In this document: positions 8,514 to 18,519 of the stretch, in pieces | Numbering within the stretch: position 1 is the first letter of the stretch | Layout: the number at the start of each line of letters is the position of its first letter | Assembly: GCF_000375345.1 (NCBI RefSeq) | Contig: NZ_AQXD01000005.1 | Span: forward strand, 1-64,000 | DNA: 64,000 bases | Reading direction: 5' to 3' | Origin: Wohlfahrtiimonas chitiniclastica DSM 18708 | GTDB taxonomy: Bacteria; Pseudomonadota; Gammaproteobacteria; Cardiobacteriales; Wohlfahrtiimonadaceae | Program-made: the position numbers and the translations under genes | The notes under the pieces: generated by a model | What the model was told of the DNA's origin: nothing | What the model saw: the letters and a program-made list of their open reading frames with translations, nothing else | Database searches by the model: none

Positions 8514-8960
8514 ATGCAAACACTGTACTTTGAGCCCATTATACCGGCAGATTTTGCCGCCCTTTATGCCATTGAACGCAGGGCATATCCGATCCCTTGG
8601 CAAGAAAAAGTGATGCGCAATATGGTCGATGGGCATGATGAAAAAATTAAAATTTTGCGCAATCAACAGATTTTAGGCTATGCTTTTGTGATGACGGTGT
8701 TAGATGAAGCCACTTTATTGAACATCACCATCGATCCCGATGAGCAAGGTCACGGTTATGGCCGACAATTATTACAATACCTCAAAGCGATCCTCAAGGA
8801 TAAAGGTATTTACAGTCTATTTTTAGAGGTGCGCATGAGCAATGCTCCGGCTTGTCGTTTATATGAAAGCGAAGGGTTTCATGAGATTGATGTGCGCAAA
8901 AACTATTATCCCACCGCCAAAGGGCGAGAAGATGCCATCATTATGGCGTGTTCGTTATAA
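8514..8960 (+). CDS. rimI: Ribosomal protein S18 alanine N-acetyltransferase
   Basis: A 148-residue GNAT acetyltransferase that acetylates the N-terminal Ala of ribosomal protein S18. The acetyl-CoA loop EQGHGYGRQLL (RimI usual: QxxGxGRxLL) is near residue 80, followed by LFLEVRMSN-APACRLYESEGF and the RKNYYP motif typical of RimI. The spacing of three bases after the holD-like gene shows they are cotranscribed, a linkage conserved across gammaproteobacteria. Confidence 0.92.
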   Translation: MQTLYFEPIIPADFAALYAIERRAYPIPWQEKVMRNMVDGHDEKIKILRNQQILGYAFVMTVLDEATLLNITIDPDEQGHGYGRQLLQYLKAILKDKGIYSLFLEVRMSNAPACRLYESEGFHEIDVRKNYYPTAKGREDAIIMACSL

Positions 8961-8973
8961 CAGTTGAAGGATT

Positions 8974-9198
8974 ATGGAAATTTTAGATTTAAAAAATTTA
9001 CACTGTCCGATGCCCATTTTGAAAACAAAACAGGCATTGCAAAAAATGAAAGAGGGCGAAGAAATCACAGTTGTGACCACAGATCCGCACTCGGAAATTG
9101 ACTTTAAGGCATTTTTAGGCAAAACTTCTAATCAATTAATGAAATTTTGGGTAAAAGATGGTGAGTATTTCTTTATCATTAAGAAGATTAATGGGTAA
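8974..9198 (+). CDS. TusA-family sulfurtransferase
   Basis: A 74-residue protein with the TusA fold signature: LDLKNLHCPMPILKTKQAL near the N-terminus, whose CPMP Cys (Cys11) carries persulfide sulfur. TusA relays sulfur for tRNA 2-thiouridine or for other pathways. The rest (ITVVTTDPHSEIDFKAFL) fits the family and its length. It lies 13 bases after rimI and probably ends that operon. Whether it is true TusA or a paralogue cannot be told from the sequence. Confidence 0.88.
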   Translation: MEILDLKNLHCPMPILKTKQALQKMKEGEEITVVTTDPHSEIDFKAFLGKTSNQLMKFWVKDGEYFFIIKKING

Positions 9199-9246
9199 AA
9201 ATATACTTAGATGATCTTTCGTGAATTTATGTGGTGTCGCTAAATA

Positions 9247-10245
9247 ATGAGTACAGTTTTATTCATCATACCGTGTTTAACAAATCGTTTACCAAAAGCC
9301 TGGAGCAGTAACATTGCCTCTGTGGCACTTGATGGTGCGTACGAGAAATTTTTACGTTTATCCACATCACATAAAACTCATCATCATACGATTAAAGATG
9401 CGTTAGATACGTATCTACATTTGCCAGACAATGTGGCGTGGGCGCGCTGCGGCTTAGATGCCAGTGGCATTCGTGTGCGCTCAAACAATTGGTTCAAATT
9501 AACATTGCTAACAAAAGTTGGGCCAACAGCGCTGCGTGGGCACATGGTACAAAAGATGGCAGAGGATTTTGCCCATCATTTTTCCTTTGCTGAAGATTCC
9601 ATCGTCACCACCGGCGGCGACTGGTTCATCTCGTTAAAGCAGCACAATCAAGTGACCTCTACGCCCCTTTGGAAAATCACACCGCAAGATCGCGATTCAG
9701 GCAGTTATGGATTAAGTGGGGAAGATGCCGCCTATTGGCAAGAGCAATTCATCAATGCGCAGCAGTGGCTTAAAACCTACTCGTATAATCGTTTACGCAT
9801 GCGCCAAAAATATGATCCGATTGTGGATTTTTGGCCATGGGGCAATGGTGGTGAGCATGCATTCAATCGCCAAGAGATTGAGTATTCTGCCATTTTCTCA
9901 GACAGTGCCATTGTTCGTGGTGTTGGCAATGCCGCAGGTTTATCCTATTTTCCGCTTCGCAATTCAACGGCTGATTTTTCACAAATGGTGCATAATCATC
10001 CAAACATCTGCGTGGTGGATGATCGCTTGGTCAGCAAAGTGTCTGACAATGATATTTTAGGCTGGCTAGATGCCCGCACACAGATTGCGAATATGCTCTT
10101 AGCGCCAACACTTGCGGCGGTTGATCAAGGCTTGATTCAAAATGTCATCATCGATACCGTGGATGGTGAATGTTTTATTTATAACAAGAAATTTAAATTT
10201 GTCTTGATCCGCCCGAAATTTACTTATCGATATTTAGCCGAATGA
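9247..10245 (+). CDS. Conserved RpfE-like protein upstream of recJ
   Basis: A 332-residue soluble protein with no signal peptide. I recognise it as the type of conserved protein (annotated RpfE or phosphoglycerate-mutase-like) that sits next to recJ in xanthomonads and relatives. Visible features are an N-terminal LFIIPCLTNRLP segment, several Trp-rich stretches and WPWGNGGEHAF around residue 197, which is typical of this family. Its biochemical role is unknown; the family name comes from a pathogenicity-factor cluster and does not prove a regulatory function. Its stop overlaps the recJ start in an ATGA, so the two are translationally coupled. The Shine-Dalgarno before 9247 is poor. Confidence 0.7.
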   Translation: MSTVLFIIPCLTNRLPKAWSSNIASVALDGAYEKFLRLSTSHKTHHHTIKDALDTYLHLPDNVAWARCGLDASGIRVRSNNWFKLTLLTKVGPTALRGHMVQKMAEDFAHHFSFAEDSIVTTGGDWFISLKQHNQVTSTPLWKITPQDRDSGSYGLSGEDAAYWQEQFINAQQWLKTYSYNRLRMRQKYDPIVDFWPWGNGGEHAFNRQEIEYSAIFSDSAIVRGVGNAAGLSYFPLRNSTADFSQMVHNHPNICVVDDRLVSKVSDNDILGWLDARTQIANMLLAPTLAAVDQGLIQNVIIDTVDGECFIYNKKFKFVLIRPKFTYRYLAE

Positions 10246-11948
10246 TCATTACTGAACGCACTGTGAGCACAGCCGCGACTTTAAGCACTGTGCCGTTATT
10301 AAATCGCGTCTTGCAGCGCCGCAATTTTCAATCCATCGAAGATTTGACTTTTAGTCTTAAGGATATGTGCCCGCCTTCTACTTTAGAAGGCTGTGAAGCA
10401 GCTGGGGAGCGCATTGCTCAAGCTGTGATGAATCAGCAAAGCATTCTGATTGTGGGCGATTATGATGTCGATGGCGCAACCTCCACTGCTTTAATGATGC
10501 GTTTACTGCGTGCCTTTGGCGCTGAGTCGGTGCGTTATCGCATTCCTAATCGTATGTTAGATGGTTATGGATTAACAACGCCTTTACTTGAAGAGATCGT
10601 GGCAAAAGATCAGCCAGAGCTCATCATTACGGTGGATAATGGCATTTCAAGCATTGAAGCCATTGAGCGCGCGAATCAATATGGCATTGAGGTGATTGTC
10701 ACAGATCATCATTTGCCGGGCGATGTGTTGCCAAATGCCGCAGTGATCGTCAATCCTAATTTAGTGGGCAGCACATTTGAGAGTCGTGCTTTGTGTGGCG
10801 TTGGCGTTGCATTTTATGTGCTCACTGCAACGCGCCGTGCGCTTTTAACCCATGGACATTTATCAAAAGAGACTGCGCCAAATCTCGGTGATTATCTTGA
10901 TTTGGTGGCGCTGGGCACAATTTCAGACTTAGTGCCCCTTGATCGCAACAATCGTTGTCTTGTGCAGCAAGGCATTGAGCGCATTCGCCGTGGACGCACG
11001 TGTGTTGGGATTGAGGCATTATTGGCGGTGTCGGGTAAAAATCAAGAGGAATTGTCCACCACAGACATTGCTTTTGGCGTGTCACCATTACTCAATGCGG
11101 CGGGTCGTTTAGATGACATGCGCATCGGCATTGAATGTTTATTGACAGATTCAAGGCAGCAAGCGGCATATTATGCCGAACGATTGTTTGAGTTTAACCA
11201 AGAGCGTAAAGAGATTGAGCGCTCAATGACGGTAGAAACCCAACACATTTTAGATGCCATCACTTTAAATTCGGATGCATTGCCAAGTGCATTGGCGCTG
11301 TATGATCCCTCATGGCATCAAGGCGTGATTGGCATTGTGGCATCCCGCGTCAAAGAGCGTTTTGATCGTCCTACGTTCATTTTTGCAGAAGAGAGTGATG
11401 AATTGTTAAAAGGTTCGGGGCGTTCGATTGCGGGGATTCATTTACGCGATGTGATCGATGAGATTGCCACAGAAAATCCAGGGATTATTAAACAATTTGG
11501 CGGCCATGCGATGGCGGCAGGTTTAACGCTGTATGAATCTCGTTTAGAGGATTTTCGTGCGGCGTTGAATCAAAAAGTTGAGAAATTATGGGGCGGTTTA
11601 GATCAAAAAGTGATGTATACCGATGGTCCTTTATCCCCAAGTGATCTGACCATTGAACATGCAGGCATCCTAAAAACGGCGATGCCTTGGGGACAAATGT
11701 TTCCTGAGCCGCTTTTTGACAATACTTTTGAAGTGGTGGATGTTAAGATTTTAAAAAATCTGCACCTTAAATTGACCCTAAAGCATCTTGAGGCCAATCT
11801 CTATTTTGATGGGATTGCCTTCTTTAAGGCCCCAGATTGGCAGGAAAAGACGCAAAAAGTACGATGTTTATATAAACTCGATGTCAATGAATGGCGCGGA
11901 CGACGATCTTTACAATTGCTCATTGACCACATTGAGATGGAAAGCTAA
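10242..11948 (+). CDS. recJ: Single-stranded-DNA-specific 5'-3' exonuclease
   Basis: A 568-residue exonuclease of the DHH superfamily, which degrades single-stranded DNA from 5' ends in recombination and mismatch repair. The metal-binding motifs are all present: GDYDVDGATSTALMMR (residues about 73-88), ITVDNG, TDHHLPG (about 153) and the DHHA1-domain GSGRSIAGIHLRD followed by KQFGGHAMAAG. Length is normal for RecJ. The start overlaps the upstream gene by 4 bases. Confidence 0.95.
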   Translation: MIITERTVSTAATLSTVPLLNRVLQRRNFQSIEDLTFSLKDMCPPSTLEGCEAAGERIAQAVMNQQSILIVGDYDVDGATSTALMMRLLRAFGAESVRYRIPNRMLDGYGLTTPLLEEIVAKDQPELIITVDNGISSIEAIERANQYGIEVIVTDHHLPGDVLPNAAVIVNPNLVGSTFESRALCGVGVAFYVLTATRRALLTHGHLSKETAPNLGDYLDLVALGTISDLVPLDRNNRCLVQQGIERIRRGRTCVGIEALLAVSGKNQEELSTTDIAFGVSPLLNAAGRLDDMRIGIECLLTDSRQQAAYYAERLFEFNQERKEIERSMTVETQHILDAITLNSDALPSALALYDPSWHQGVIGIVASRVKERFDRPTFIFAEESDELLKGSGRSIAGIHLRDVIDEIATENPGIIKQFGGHAMAAGLTLYESRLEDFRAALNQKVEKLWGGLDQKVMYTDGPLSPSDLTIEHAGILKTAMPWGQMFPEPLFDNTFEVVDVKILKNLHLKLTLKHLEANLYFDGIAFFKAPDWQEKTQKVRCLYKLDVNEWRGRRSLQLLIDHIEMES

Positions 11949-12026
11949 TAGCCAATCCGCGGCAATCTGTGTTAGAATCCCGAGCCAATCTTTTTTGGCA
12001 AACCAACCTTTCAGGGGATCTAATAT

Positions 12027-13484
12027 ATGTTGCGAATTATTGAGCAAGCGCTAACTTTCGATGATGTTTTACTCGTTCCAGGGTACTCAGAAGTCCTTCC
12101 TAAAGATGTATCTTTAAAGACTCAGCTGACCAAATCCATCAGTTTAAACATTCCACTGCTATCGGCTGCGATGGACACAGTGACCGAAAGCCGTTTAGCT
12201 ATTGCGATGGCACAACAAGGTGGTATCGGTATTGTTCATAAGAACTTAACCATTGAAGAACAAGCCGCCGAAGTGCGCAAAGTGAAGAAATTCGAAAACG
12301 GCATCATTTCAGATCCCGTGACTGTGACACCAGATATGACATTGGCCGAACTTCGCCACATGTTCACCACGTTTGAAATCTCAAGCGCACCGGTGATCGA
12401 TGCGGGCAAAGTGATGGGCATTGTGACCAACCGTGATGTTCGCTTCCATGATAACTTAGCCATTCGCGTGAAAGATGTGATGACACCACGTGATCGTTTA
12501 ATCACAGTGAAAGAACACACAAGCCGCGAAGAGATCGTAGATTTATTACAACAACACCGCGTTGAGCGTTTAGTGATTGTCAATGACAACAATGAACTCC
12601 GTGGTTTAGTGACGGTGAAAGACATCTCTCGCTCTCAATCTTTCCCAAATGCATGTGTTGATGCCAATGAACAATTGCGCGTTGGTGCTGCTGTGGGCGC
12701 TGGCGCTGGGACAGAAGAGCGCATCGAAGCACTCGCAGCCGCTGGCGTTGATGTGATCATCATCGATACGGCGCATGGTCACTCTAAAGGCGTGATTGAT
12801 CGCGTGCGTTGGACAAAAGAAAAATATCCTCACATTCAAATCGTTGCAGGTAACATTGCAACCGCTGATGCTGCGATTGCCTTGGCAGAAGCTGGCGCAG
12901 ACGCCGTTAAAGTGGGCATTGGTCCTGGTTCAATCTGTACAACGCGCATCATCGCCGGTATCGGTGTGCCACAAATCAGTGCGATTGCCAACGTTGCAGA
13001 AGCTTTAAAAGGCCGCAACATTCCTGTGATCGCTGATGGTGGCGTGCGTTACTCAGGTGATATGGTTAAAGCATTGGCAGCAGGCGCATCTTGCATCATG
13101 GTTGGCGGTTTATTAGCCGGTACAGATGAAGCACCTGGCGACATTGAATTCTATCAAGGCCGTGCATATAAATCTTACCGCGGCATGGGTTCATTAGGCG
13201 CAATGGGTGCAGGTTCTTCGGATCGTTATTTCCAAGAAGGCACCACATCCGATAAGCTTGTACCTGAAGGCATTGAAGGCCGTGTGGCGTATAAAGGCTC
13301 ATTGGTGCCCATCGTGCATCAATTGATGGGCGGCATTCGCGCAGGTATGGGCTATGTGGGTTGCGGTACAATTGCTGAAATGAATGTGAAACCACAATTC
13401 GTACAAATTACAAACGCAGGGATGCGTGAGTCACACGTGCATGATGTAACCATTACAAAAGAAGCACCGAACTACTCAAGCTGA
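12027..13484 (+). CDS. guaB: Inosine-5'-monophosphate dehydrogenase
   Basis: A 485-residue enzyme that oxidises IMP to XMP, the committed step to GMP. The TIM barrel is interrupted by two CBS domains (about residues 92-205). [10 protein letters not shown] (about 298-307) contains the catalytic Cys, and the flap has SDRYFQE and GRVAYKG. GuaA does not follow; lysS does. ATG 12027 lies behind a usable AGGGG. Codons here are less A/T-rich than in the accessory genes, as expected for a highly expressed gene. Confidence 0.96.
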   Translation: MLRIIEQALTFDDVLLVPGYSEVLPKDVSLKTQLTKSISLNIPLLSAAMDTVTESRLAIAMAQQGGIGIVHKNLTIEEQAAEVRKVKKFENGIISDPVTVTPDMTLAELRHMFTTFEISSAPVIDAGKVMGIVTNRDVRFHDNLAIRVKDVMTPRDRLITVKEHTSREEIVDLLQQHRVERLVIVNDNNELRGLVTVKDISRSQSFPNACVDANEQLRVGAAVGAGAGTEERIEALAAAGVDVIIIDTAHGHSKGVIDRVRWTKEKYPHIQIVAGNIATADAAIALAEAGADAVKVGIGPGSICTTRIIAGIGVPQISAIANVAEALKGRNIPVIADGGVRYSGDMVKALAAGASCIMVGGLLAGTDEAPGDIEFYQGRAYKSYRGMGSLGAMGAGSSDRYFQEGTTSDKLVPEGIEGRVAYKGSLVPIVHQLMGGIRAGMGYVGCGTIAEMNVKPQFVQITNAGMRESHVHDVTITKEAPNYSS

Positions 13485-13520
13485 TTCCTCTCTTTTTATT
13501 AACTTTTATGTCAAAGAATT

Positions 13521-15032
13521 ATGAGTCAAGATATTAAAACCGAAGAAGTAAACGAAAGTCATTTGATTACCGAACGCCGTGAAAAATTGGCTGCCATTCG
13601 AAAGGAAAAGCCTGTTGCGTTCCCAAACCATTTCCGTAAGGATACGCACGCGAAAGATTTACACAAGCGTGCAGAAAACATGGATAAGGAAGCGTTGGCA
13701 GAAGCGGCGATTCACGTAAAAATGGCTGGGCGCATCATGTCTAAGCGTTTATTCGGCAAAGGTGGCTTTGTTGTGCTTCGTGATCAGACGGGCGACATTC
13801 AACTTTTCTTAAACACAGGTTTGATCGGTCAAGAGAAGTTTGAAGAGTTCACGCATTGGGACATTGGTGACATCATCGGTGTGTCAGGTGTGGTGTCGCG
13901 CTCTGATAAAGGTGAATTGACGGTTCGTGTATCAGAGATTGACTTATTGACGAAATCTCTTCGTCCATTGCCAGATAAATTCCATGGCTTAACGGACATT
14001 GAAGCGCGTTATCGTCAGCGTTATGTGGATTTGATTGTGAATATGGAAGCTCGTGAAGTGTTTCGTAAACGCACGCAAATCATGCGCACGATTCGTAACT
14101 TCTTTGACAGCAAAGGTTTTGAAGAAGTAGAAACGCCAATGATGCATCCGATTCCGGGTGGGGCGAATGCTAAACCTTTCATCACGCATCACAACGCGTT
14201 AGATATGGAATTTTATCTTCGCATCGCGCCTGAGTTGTATCTCAAACGTTTGGTTGTGGGCGGCATGGAAAAAGTGTACGAAGTGAACCGTAACTTCAGA
14301 AATGAAGGCGTGTCTACGCGTCACAATCCTGAGTTCACCATGGTGGAATGGTATTGGGCTTATGCAGATTACCAAGACATGATGAATTTCACTGATGAGT
14401 TGATGACCACATTGGCCATGGAAGTGACAGGTTCAACCGAAGTGCCTTATCAAGGTTTGACATTAGATTTCAGCAAACCTGCCACGCGCATGACGGTGCA
14501 AGAATCCATCATCCATTATTATCCTGAAGCAAAAGCCTTTGATTTAGATACCCGTGAAGGTGTTGCACAATTGGCGACATCCATCGGCATTAAATTCAAA
14601 GATTCAGATGGTTGGGGTAAAATCTTGATGGAAATCTTCGATGAAAAAGTTGAAGAGAATTTGATGCAGCCAACATTCATCACCGCTTATCCATCAGAAG
14701 TGTCACCATTGGCGCGTAAAAATGATGCCAATCCACTCATCACTGACCGTTTTGAATACTTCATTGGCGGCCGCGAAGTGGGCAATGGTTACTCTGAGTT
14801 AAATGACGCAGAAGATCAATACCAACGCTTTATGGCGCAAGTGGCTGAGAAAGATTCAGGTGATGATGAAGCGATGCATTTAGACAAAGACTTCATCACA
14901 GCATTGGAATATGGCTTACCACCAACAGCGGGCGAAGGCATCGGGATTGACCGCTTGGTCATGATCTTTGCGGATGTTGCCTCCATTCGTGATGTGTTAT
15001 TATTCCCACACATGCGTAATCGCGCGGAATAA
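13521..15032 (+). CDS. lysS: Lysyl-tRNA synthetase, class II
   Basis: A 503-residue class II aminoacyl-tRNA synthetase. It has an N-terminal OB-fold anticodon domain (about 60-150), motif 1 ([27 protein letters not shown]), motif 2 ([23 protein letters not shown]) and motif 3 ([21 protein letters not shown]). It lies 36 bases after guaB and is likely cotranscribed with it; an intrinsic terminator follows. Confidence 0.96.
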   Translation: MSQDIKTEEVNESHLITERREKLAAIRKEKPVAFPNHFRKDTHAKDLHKRAENMDKEALAEAAIHVKMAGRIMSKRLFGKGGFVVLRDQTGDIQLFLNTGLIGQEKFEEFTHWDIGDIIGVSGVVSRSDKGELTVRVSEIDLLTKSLRPLPDKFHGLTDIEARYRQRYVDLIVNMEAREVFRKRTQIMRTIRNFFDSKGFEEVETPMMHPIPGGANAKPFITHHNALDMEFYLRIAPELYLKRLVVGGMEKVYEVNRNFRNEGVSTRHNPEFTMVEWYWAYADYQDMMNFTDELMTTLAMEVTGSTEVPYQGLTLDFSKPATRMTVQESIIHYYPEAKAFDLDTREGVAQLATSIGIKFKDSDGWGKILMEIFDEKVEENLMQPTFITAYPSEVSPLARKNDANPLITDRFEYFIGGREVGNGYSELNDAEDQYQRFMAQVAEKDSGDDEAMHLDKDFITALEYGLPPTAGEGIGIDRLVMIFADVASIRDVLLFPHMRNRAE

Positions 15033-15049
15033 GATTTAAAGATTCAACA

Positions 15050-15077
15050 AAAGCTTTAGTCTTCACTAAAGCTTTTT
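15050..15077 (+). terminator. lysS terminator
   Basis: AAAGCTTTAGT (15050-15060) pairs with ACTAAAGCTTT (15065-15075) around a CTTC tetraloop, with a run of T. It stands just before the mtnN ribosome-binding site. Confidence 0.88.
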
Positions 15078-15096
15078 TTATAGAAAGGACAAAAAC

Positions 15097-15786
15097 ATGG
15101 CAAATGATAAACACGTAATCATTGGTGCAATGGATGAAGAAGTGGGTGCTTTAGTGGCGCGCATGGAAAATGTTGTGGCATCAACGATTGATGGCATTGA
15201 GATTCATGAAGGTTTACTCGGTGGTCAAGCAGTTGTGGTGGCAAAATCTGGCATTGGTAAAGTCAATGCGGCTTATACGGCCACAACTTTAATCAAAGCC
15301 TTTGCACCTAAGCAAGTGATCAATATTGGCAGCGCGGGTGGCACAAAATTGGGTCAATCTGTGGGCGATGTAGTGATTGCCAATCGCTTGCAATATCATG
15401 ACTTTGACATTGGGCCAAATACGCCCACTGATCCGCGTTTTATTTTTGAGCAAGGTCATGCTGATTTAACGGGCATTGAAACTGTGCTCAATGAGTTGAA
15501 TGTGCCGCATCACATTGGGTTGATTGTGTCCGGTGATCAATTTGTGACCAAAGATTCAGAGGCATTTAAACGCATTCAGGCCAAATTTGACCAAGCGGTT
15601 GCCGTGGATATGGAAGCGGCAGCGATTGCCTGTGTGTGTGAAAAATTGGGCACGCCATGGATTGTGCTTCGCTCATTGAGTGATGTGACGCACAATGAAG
15701 GCAACGATATGGACTTTGAAACCTATTTAGCCAAAGCAAGTGCCAACTCAGCATTGATTGCGCAAGAGTATGTAAAATTGATCTAA
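15097..15786 (+). CDS. mtnN: 5'-methylthioadenosine/S-adenosylhomocysteine nucleosidase
   Basis: A 229-residue enzyme that cleaves MTA and SAH, recycling by-products of methylation and polyamine synthesis. IIGAMDEEVGALVARM carries the catalytic Glu near residue 13; GIGKVNAA, the NIGSAGG loop, VDMEAAAIA (substrate ribose binding) and RSLSDV with the catalytic Asp near residue 197 are all present. AGAAAGGA precedes the ATG. It appears monocistronic, flanked by two intrinsic terminators. Confidence 0.95.
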   Translation: MANDKHVIIGAMDEEVGALVARMENVVASTIDGIEIHEGLLGGQAVVVAKSGIGKVNAAYTATTLIKAFAPKQVINIGSAGGTKLGQSVGDVVIANRLQYHDFDIGPNTPTDPRFIFEQGHADLTGIETVLNELNVPHHIGLIVSGDQFVTKDSEAFKRIQAKFDQAVAVDMEAAAIACVCEKLGTPWIVLRSLSDVTHNEGNDMDFETYLAKASANSALIAQEYVKLI

Positions 15787-15804
15787 ATGACAGGATCTGA
15801 ATGT

Positions 15805-15830
15805 AAAAAGACCGTTTTTCGGTCTTTTTT
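15805..15830 (+). terminator. mtnN terminator
   Basis: AAAAAGACCG and CGGTCTTTTT form a hairpin with a short T-loop and end in a T-run. Confidence 0.85.
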
Positions 15831-15897
15831 ATTGCCTGACGTTTGTGAGAATCCTTGTTAAGATGAAAGGTATGATCCATCATTTGTCGGAGAACGC

Positions 15898-17307
15898 ATG
15901 AACATCGAACGTTGGTATCCTCATTATCACATTGCCCCAGAGCGCGGTTGGCTCAATGACCCCAATGGTTTGGTGTATTTTAACGGGCAATATCATGTCT
16001 TTTTTCAGCATCATCCGGATGCGCCAAAGTGGGGTTTAATGCATTGGGGGCACGTGGTGAGCGATGACATGGTGCATTGGCAGCCTCAGCCGATTGCTTT
16101 GACGCCTTCAGAGCCTTATGATCAAGATGGCTGTTTTTCAGGTTCGGCGTTGGTGAAAGATGATGTGCTTTATCTATTTTACACAGGTCATGTGATTGTT
16201 GATGATGCGGTGGAGCCGCCCATCATTCGCCAAGTGCAGTGCTTGGCCATCAGTGAAGATGGTATAAAATTTCATAAACAAGGCATCATCATTGAACCCC
16301 CTGAAGGCTACATGCATTTTCGTGATCCAAAAGTGTGGCAAGATGATCACGATTATAAAATGATTTTAGGGGCAGCGCACGAATCCCGCGGGGCAGAGCT
16401 GTTGCTCTATCGCTCGGATGATCTTCATGTTTGGCACTTTGAGCGCATTTTTTGGCAAACGGATCGTACGGATGTTTATATGTTTGAATGCCCGGATTTA
16501 ATGTTTGTGGATGATCATGCGGTATTGATGTGTTCGCCTCAAGGCATGCAAGCAAAAGGTTATGATTATCGCAATCTTTTTCAAGCAGGTTATTGGCTTG
16601 GCAAATATACAGCAGGGGTATTTACAGCGACCGCTGATTTTCAGGAACTCGATCACGGACATGATTATTATGCACCTCAAAGTTTTGTGGCGGCGGATGG
16701 TCGGCGCGTTGTGATCGGATGGATGGACATGTGGGAGGCGAATATGCCAAGCGCGGCGGATGGTTTTGCAGGTGCGATGACGGTGCCGCGGGAAATTGCC
16801 ATTAATGATGCAGGTTTGCTCACACAAAATCCTGTGCGGGAATTGTCTATGCTACGAAGCGAGCCCACAACGCGAACCCACATTAATCTAACGGATGGCA
16901 TGGAAAATCTCTATCTATCCACCAAAAGTGCAGAGATCATTTGCCAAATTGATTTGACGCAAACAACTGCAGACAAGGCAGGGCTGTATTTGGCAGCCTC
17001 CGGTGATTTTTCTGAATATGCAGCACTCTATATTGATCAATCTTGTGGGCGTTTGTTTTTGGATTTAAGTCGTATGGCATCGGGCAGCGATGATGAACGC
17101 TCCATTCCTTTGCCCATGGGAGATGCGCTGACATTGAGGATATTGATGGATGCATCCTCCATTGAGGTGTTTGTCAATGATGGCATTGCGGCATTGTCGA
17201 GTCGGATTTATCCTAATAACTCAACACGGGCGATGGCTGCCTTTGCAAACACCGGCACTTTGAAGATCACAAAGCTTGAGCATTCGGTCTTGAAATCGAT
17301 GCGATAA
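15898..17307 (+). CDS. GH32 sucrose (sucrose-6-phosphate) hydrolase
   Basis: A 469-residue cytoplasmic glycoside hydrolase family 32 enzyme (beta-fructofuranosidase). The three catalytic motifs are intact: WLNDPNG with nucleophile Asp21, FRDPKVW with the stabilising Asp near residue 143, and FECPDL with the acid/base Glu near residue 197. A beta-sandwich domain follows with the SSIEVFVNDG strand typical of the family. No signal peptide is seen. It stands alone: no sucrose PTS, permease, fructokinase or LacI-type regulator is adjacent, so the substrate (sucrose, its 6-phosphate, or a fructan) is open. The nearby upstream region has no convincing promoter. Confidence 0.9.
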   Translation: MNIERWYPHYHIAPERGWLNDPNGLVYFNGQYHVFFQHHPDAPKWGLMHWGHVVSDDMVHWQPQPIALTPSEPYDQDGCFSGSALVKDDVLYLFYTGHVIVDDAVEPPIIRQVQCLAISEDGIKFHKQGIIIEPPEGYMHFRDPKVWQDDHDYKMILGAAHESRGAELLLYRSDDLHVWHFERIFWQTDRTDVYMFECPDLMFVDDHAVLMCSPQGMQAKGYDYRNLFQAGYWLGKYTAGVFTATADFQELDHGHDYYAPQSFVAADGRRVVIGWMDMWEANMPSAADGFAGAMTVPREIAINDAGLLTQNPVRELSMLRSEPTTRTHINLTDGMENLYLSTKSAEIICQIDLTQTTADKAGLYLAASGDFSEYAALYIDQSCGRLFLDLSRMASGSDDERSIPLPMGDALTLRILMDASSIEVFVNDGIAALSSRIYPNNSTRAMAAFANTGTLKITKLEHSVLKSMR

Positions 17308-17367
17308 CCTCATATGATCACTAGAAGCAGCATAAAAAAGATGATAAATAATGATAAAGGTATAAAT

Positions 17368-18444
17368 ATGGAATTTACAGAAAAACTCACCGCATTGTCA
17401 GGCAAGATCAGACAACAAAAAGATTCAATTCAAACAGAAGAAGCCACGAAAACGGCATTTTTATTACCTTTTATCGGGCAAGTGTTGGGGTATGATATTT
17501 TTGATCCAAGTGAAGTGATCCCTGAATATACAGCAGATGTGGGCATTAAAAAAGGTGAAAAAGTCGATTATGCCATCATGCATAATGGTGAATTACAAAT
17601 TTTGATTGAAGCGAAAAAGATCAATGAAGATTTAAGTGTGCATCATTCTGCCCAATTGTTCAGATATTTCACCACAACCACTGCAAAACTTGCCATTTTA
17701 ACCAATGGTCAAATCTATAAGTTTTATACGGATCTAGACAGTCCAAATAAGATGGATGAGAAGCCATTTTTGGAAATTGATTTATTAGAATTAGATGATT
17801 TAGCCATTTCTGAATTGCGTAAATTGGCTAAAAATAATTTTGATGTGGAGTCTGTGTTAAATTCAGCCGGTGAGTTGAAATACCTCAATGCCATAAAAAA
17901 GATTTTAGGTGCTCAGTTAAAAGAACCTGAAGATGATTTTATGCGTGTCTTCATTTCGCGTGTGTATGATGGGCAAATCACTCAAAAAGTGCGTGAGCAG
18001 TTTTCTCCTTTAATTATTAAAGCTTTTTCACAATTTATCAATGATCGCATCAATGCAAGATTAAAATCAGCAATGGCGGGCGATGTTGAGGTGAAGCCGA
18101 TTTTGTCATCGGATGCCACAGAGACACAAGCAGATGATCAGGATAAAGATGATGGCATCGTCACCACGTTAGAGGAGATTGAGGGCTTTAACATTGTGAA
18201 GGCAATTGTGCGTAAACACATTGACCCGAATAAAATTGTGGCGCGCGATACCAAAAGCTACTTTGGCATTTTGTATGATGACAATAATCGTAAGCCCATT
18301 TGTCGTTTGCATTTTAATCGCGCTCAAAAATATATTGAAACATTTGATGAAAATAAAGAGAGTGTGCGCCATCCAATCACTTCTGTGGATGAAATTTTTG
18401 ATTTTGAGGATCAATTGGTGGCTGTGGCTTTATCGTATGAATAA
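17368..18444 (+). CDS. Orphan HsdR-N-like (type I restriction nuclease-fold) protein
   Basis: A 358-residue soluble protein resembling the stand-alone type I restriction HsdR N-terminal family. Residues about 15-150 show the nuclease-like arrangement: TEEATKTAFLLPFIGQVLGYD, then VIPEYTADVGIKKGEKVDYAI and LQILIEAKK, which fits a PD-(D/E)xK core with E, D and ExK. The C-terminal half ends in a domain reading YFGILYDDNNRKPICRLHFN, found at the C-terminus of many such proteins. There is no helicase, methylase or specificity subunit beside it. ATG 17368 is chosen because AAAGG lies 7 bases before it; the open frame begins at 17314. Its A/T-rich leader and isolation suggest acquisition by transfer. 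Function is unproven. Confidence 0.75.
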   Translation: MEFTEKLTALSGKIRQQKDSIQTEEATKTAFLLPFIGQVLGYDIFDPSEVIPEYTADVGIKKGEKVDYAIMHNGELQILIEAKKINEDLSVHHSAQLFRYFTTTTAKLAILTNGQIYKFYTDLDSPNKMDEKPFLEIDLLELDDLAISELRKLAKNNFDVESVLNSAGELKYLNAIKKILGAQLKEPEDDFMRVFISRVYDGQITQKVREQFSPLIIKAFSQFINDRINARLKSAMAGDVEVKPILSSDATETQADDQDKDDGIVTTLEEIEGFNIVKAIVRKHIDPNKIVARDTKSYFGILYDDNNRKPICRLHFNRAQKYIETFDENKESVRHPITSVDEIFDFEDQLVAVALSYE

Positions 18445-18470
18445 TGCATTAATGTTCACACAGTGAAAGT

Positions 18471-18498
18471 AAAAAGGTTGGCAATGCCAACCTTTTTT
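18471..18498. terminator. Bidirectional terminator
   Basis: AAAAAGGTTGGC (18471-18482) and GCCAACCTTTTT (18486-18497) form a 12-bp stem with a 3-nt loop. It has U-runs in both directions, serving the HsdR-like gene and the convergent DUF2069 gene. Confidence 0.9.
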
Positions 18499-18519
18499 AA
18501 TGTGAAGTGCTGGATATCA

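Noticed and set aside
9358-9366. Second perfect DnaA-box sequence (TTATCCACA)
   Set aside because: It lies within a coding region and is single, so it is not evidence of an origin.
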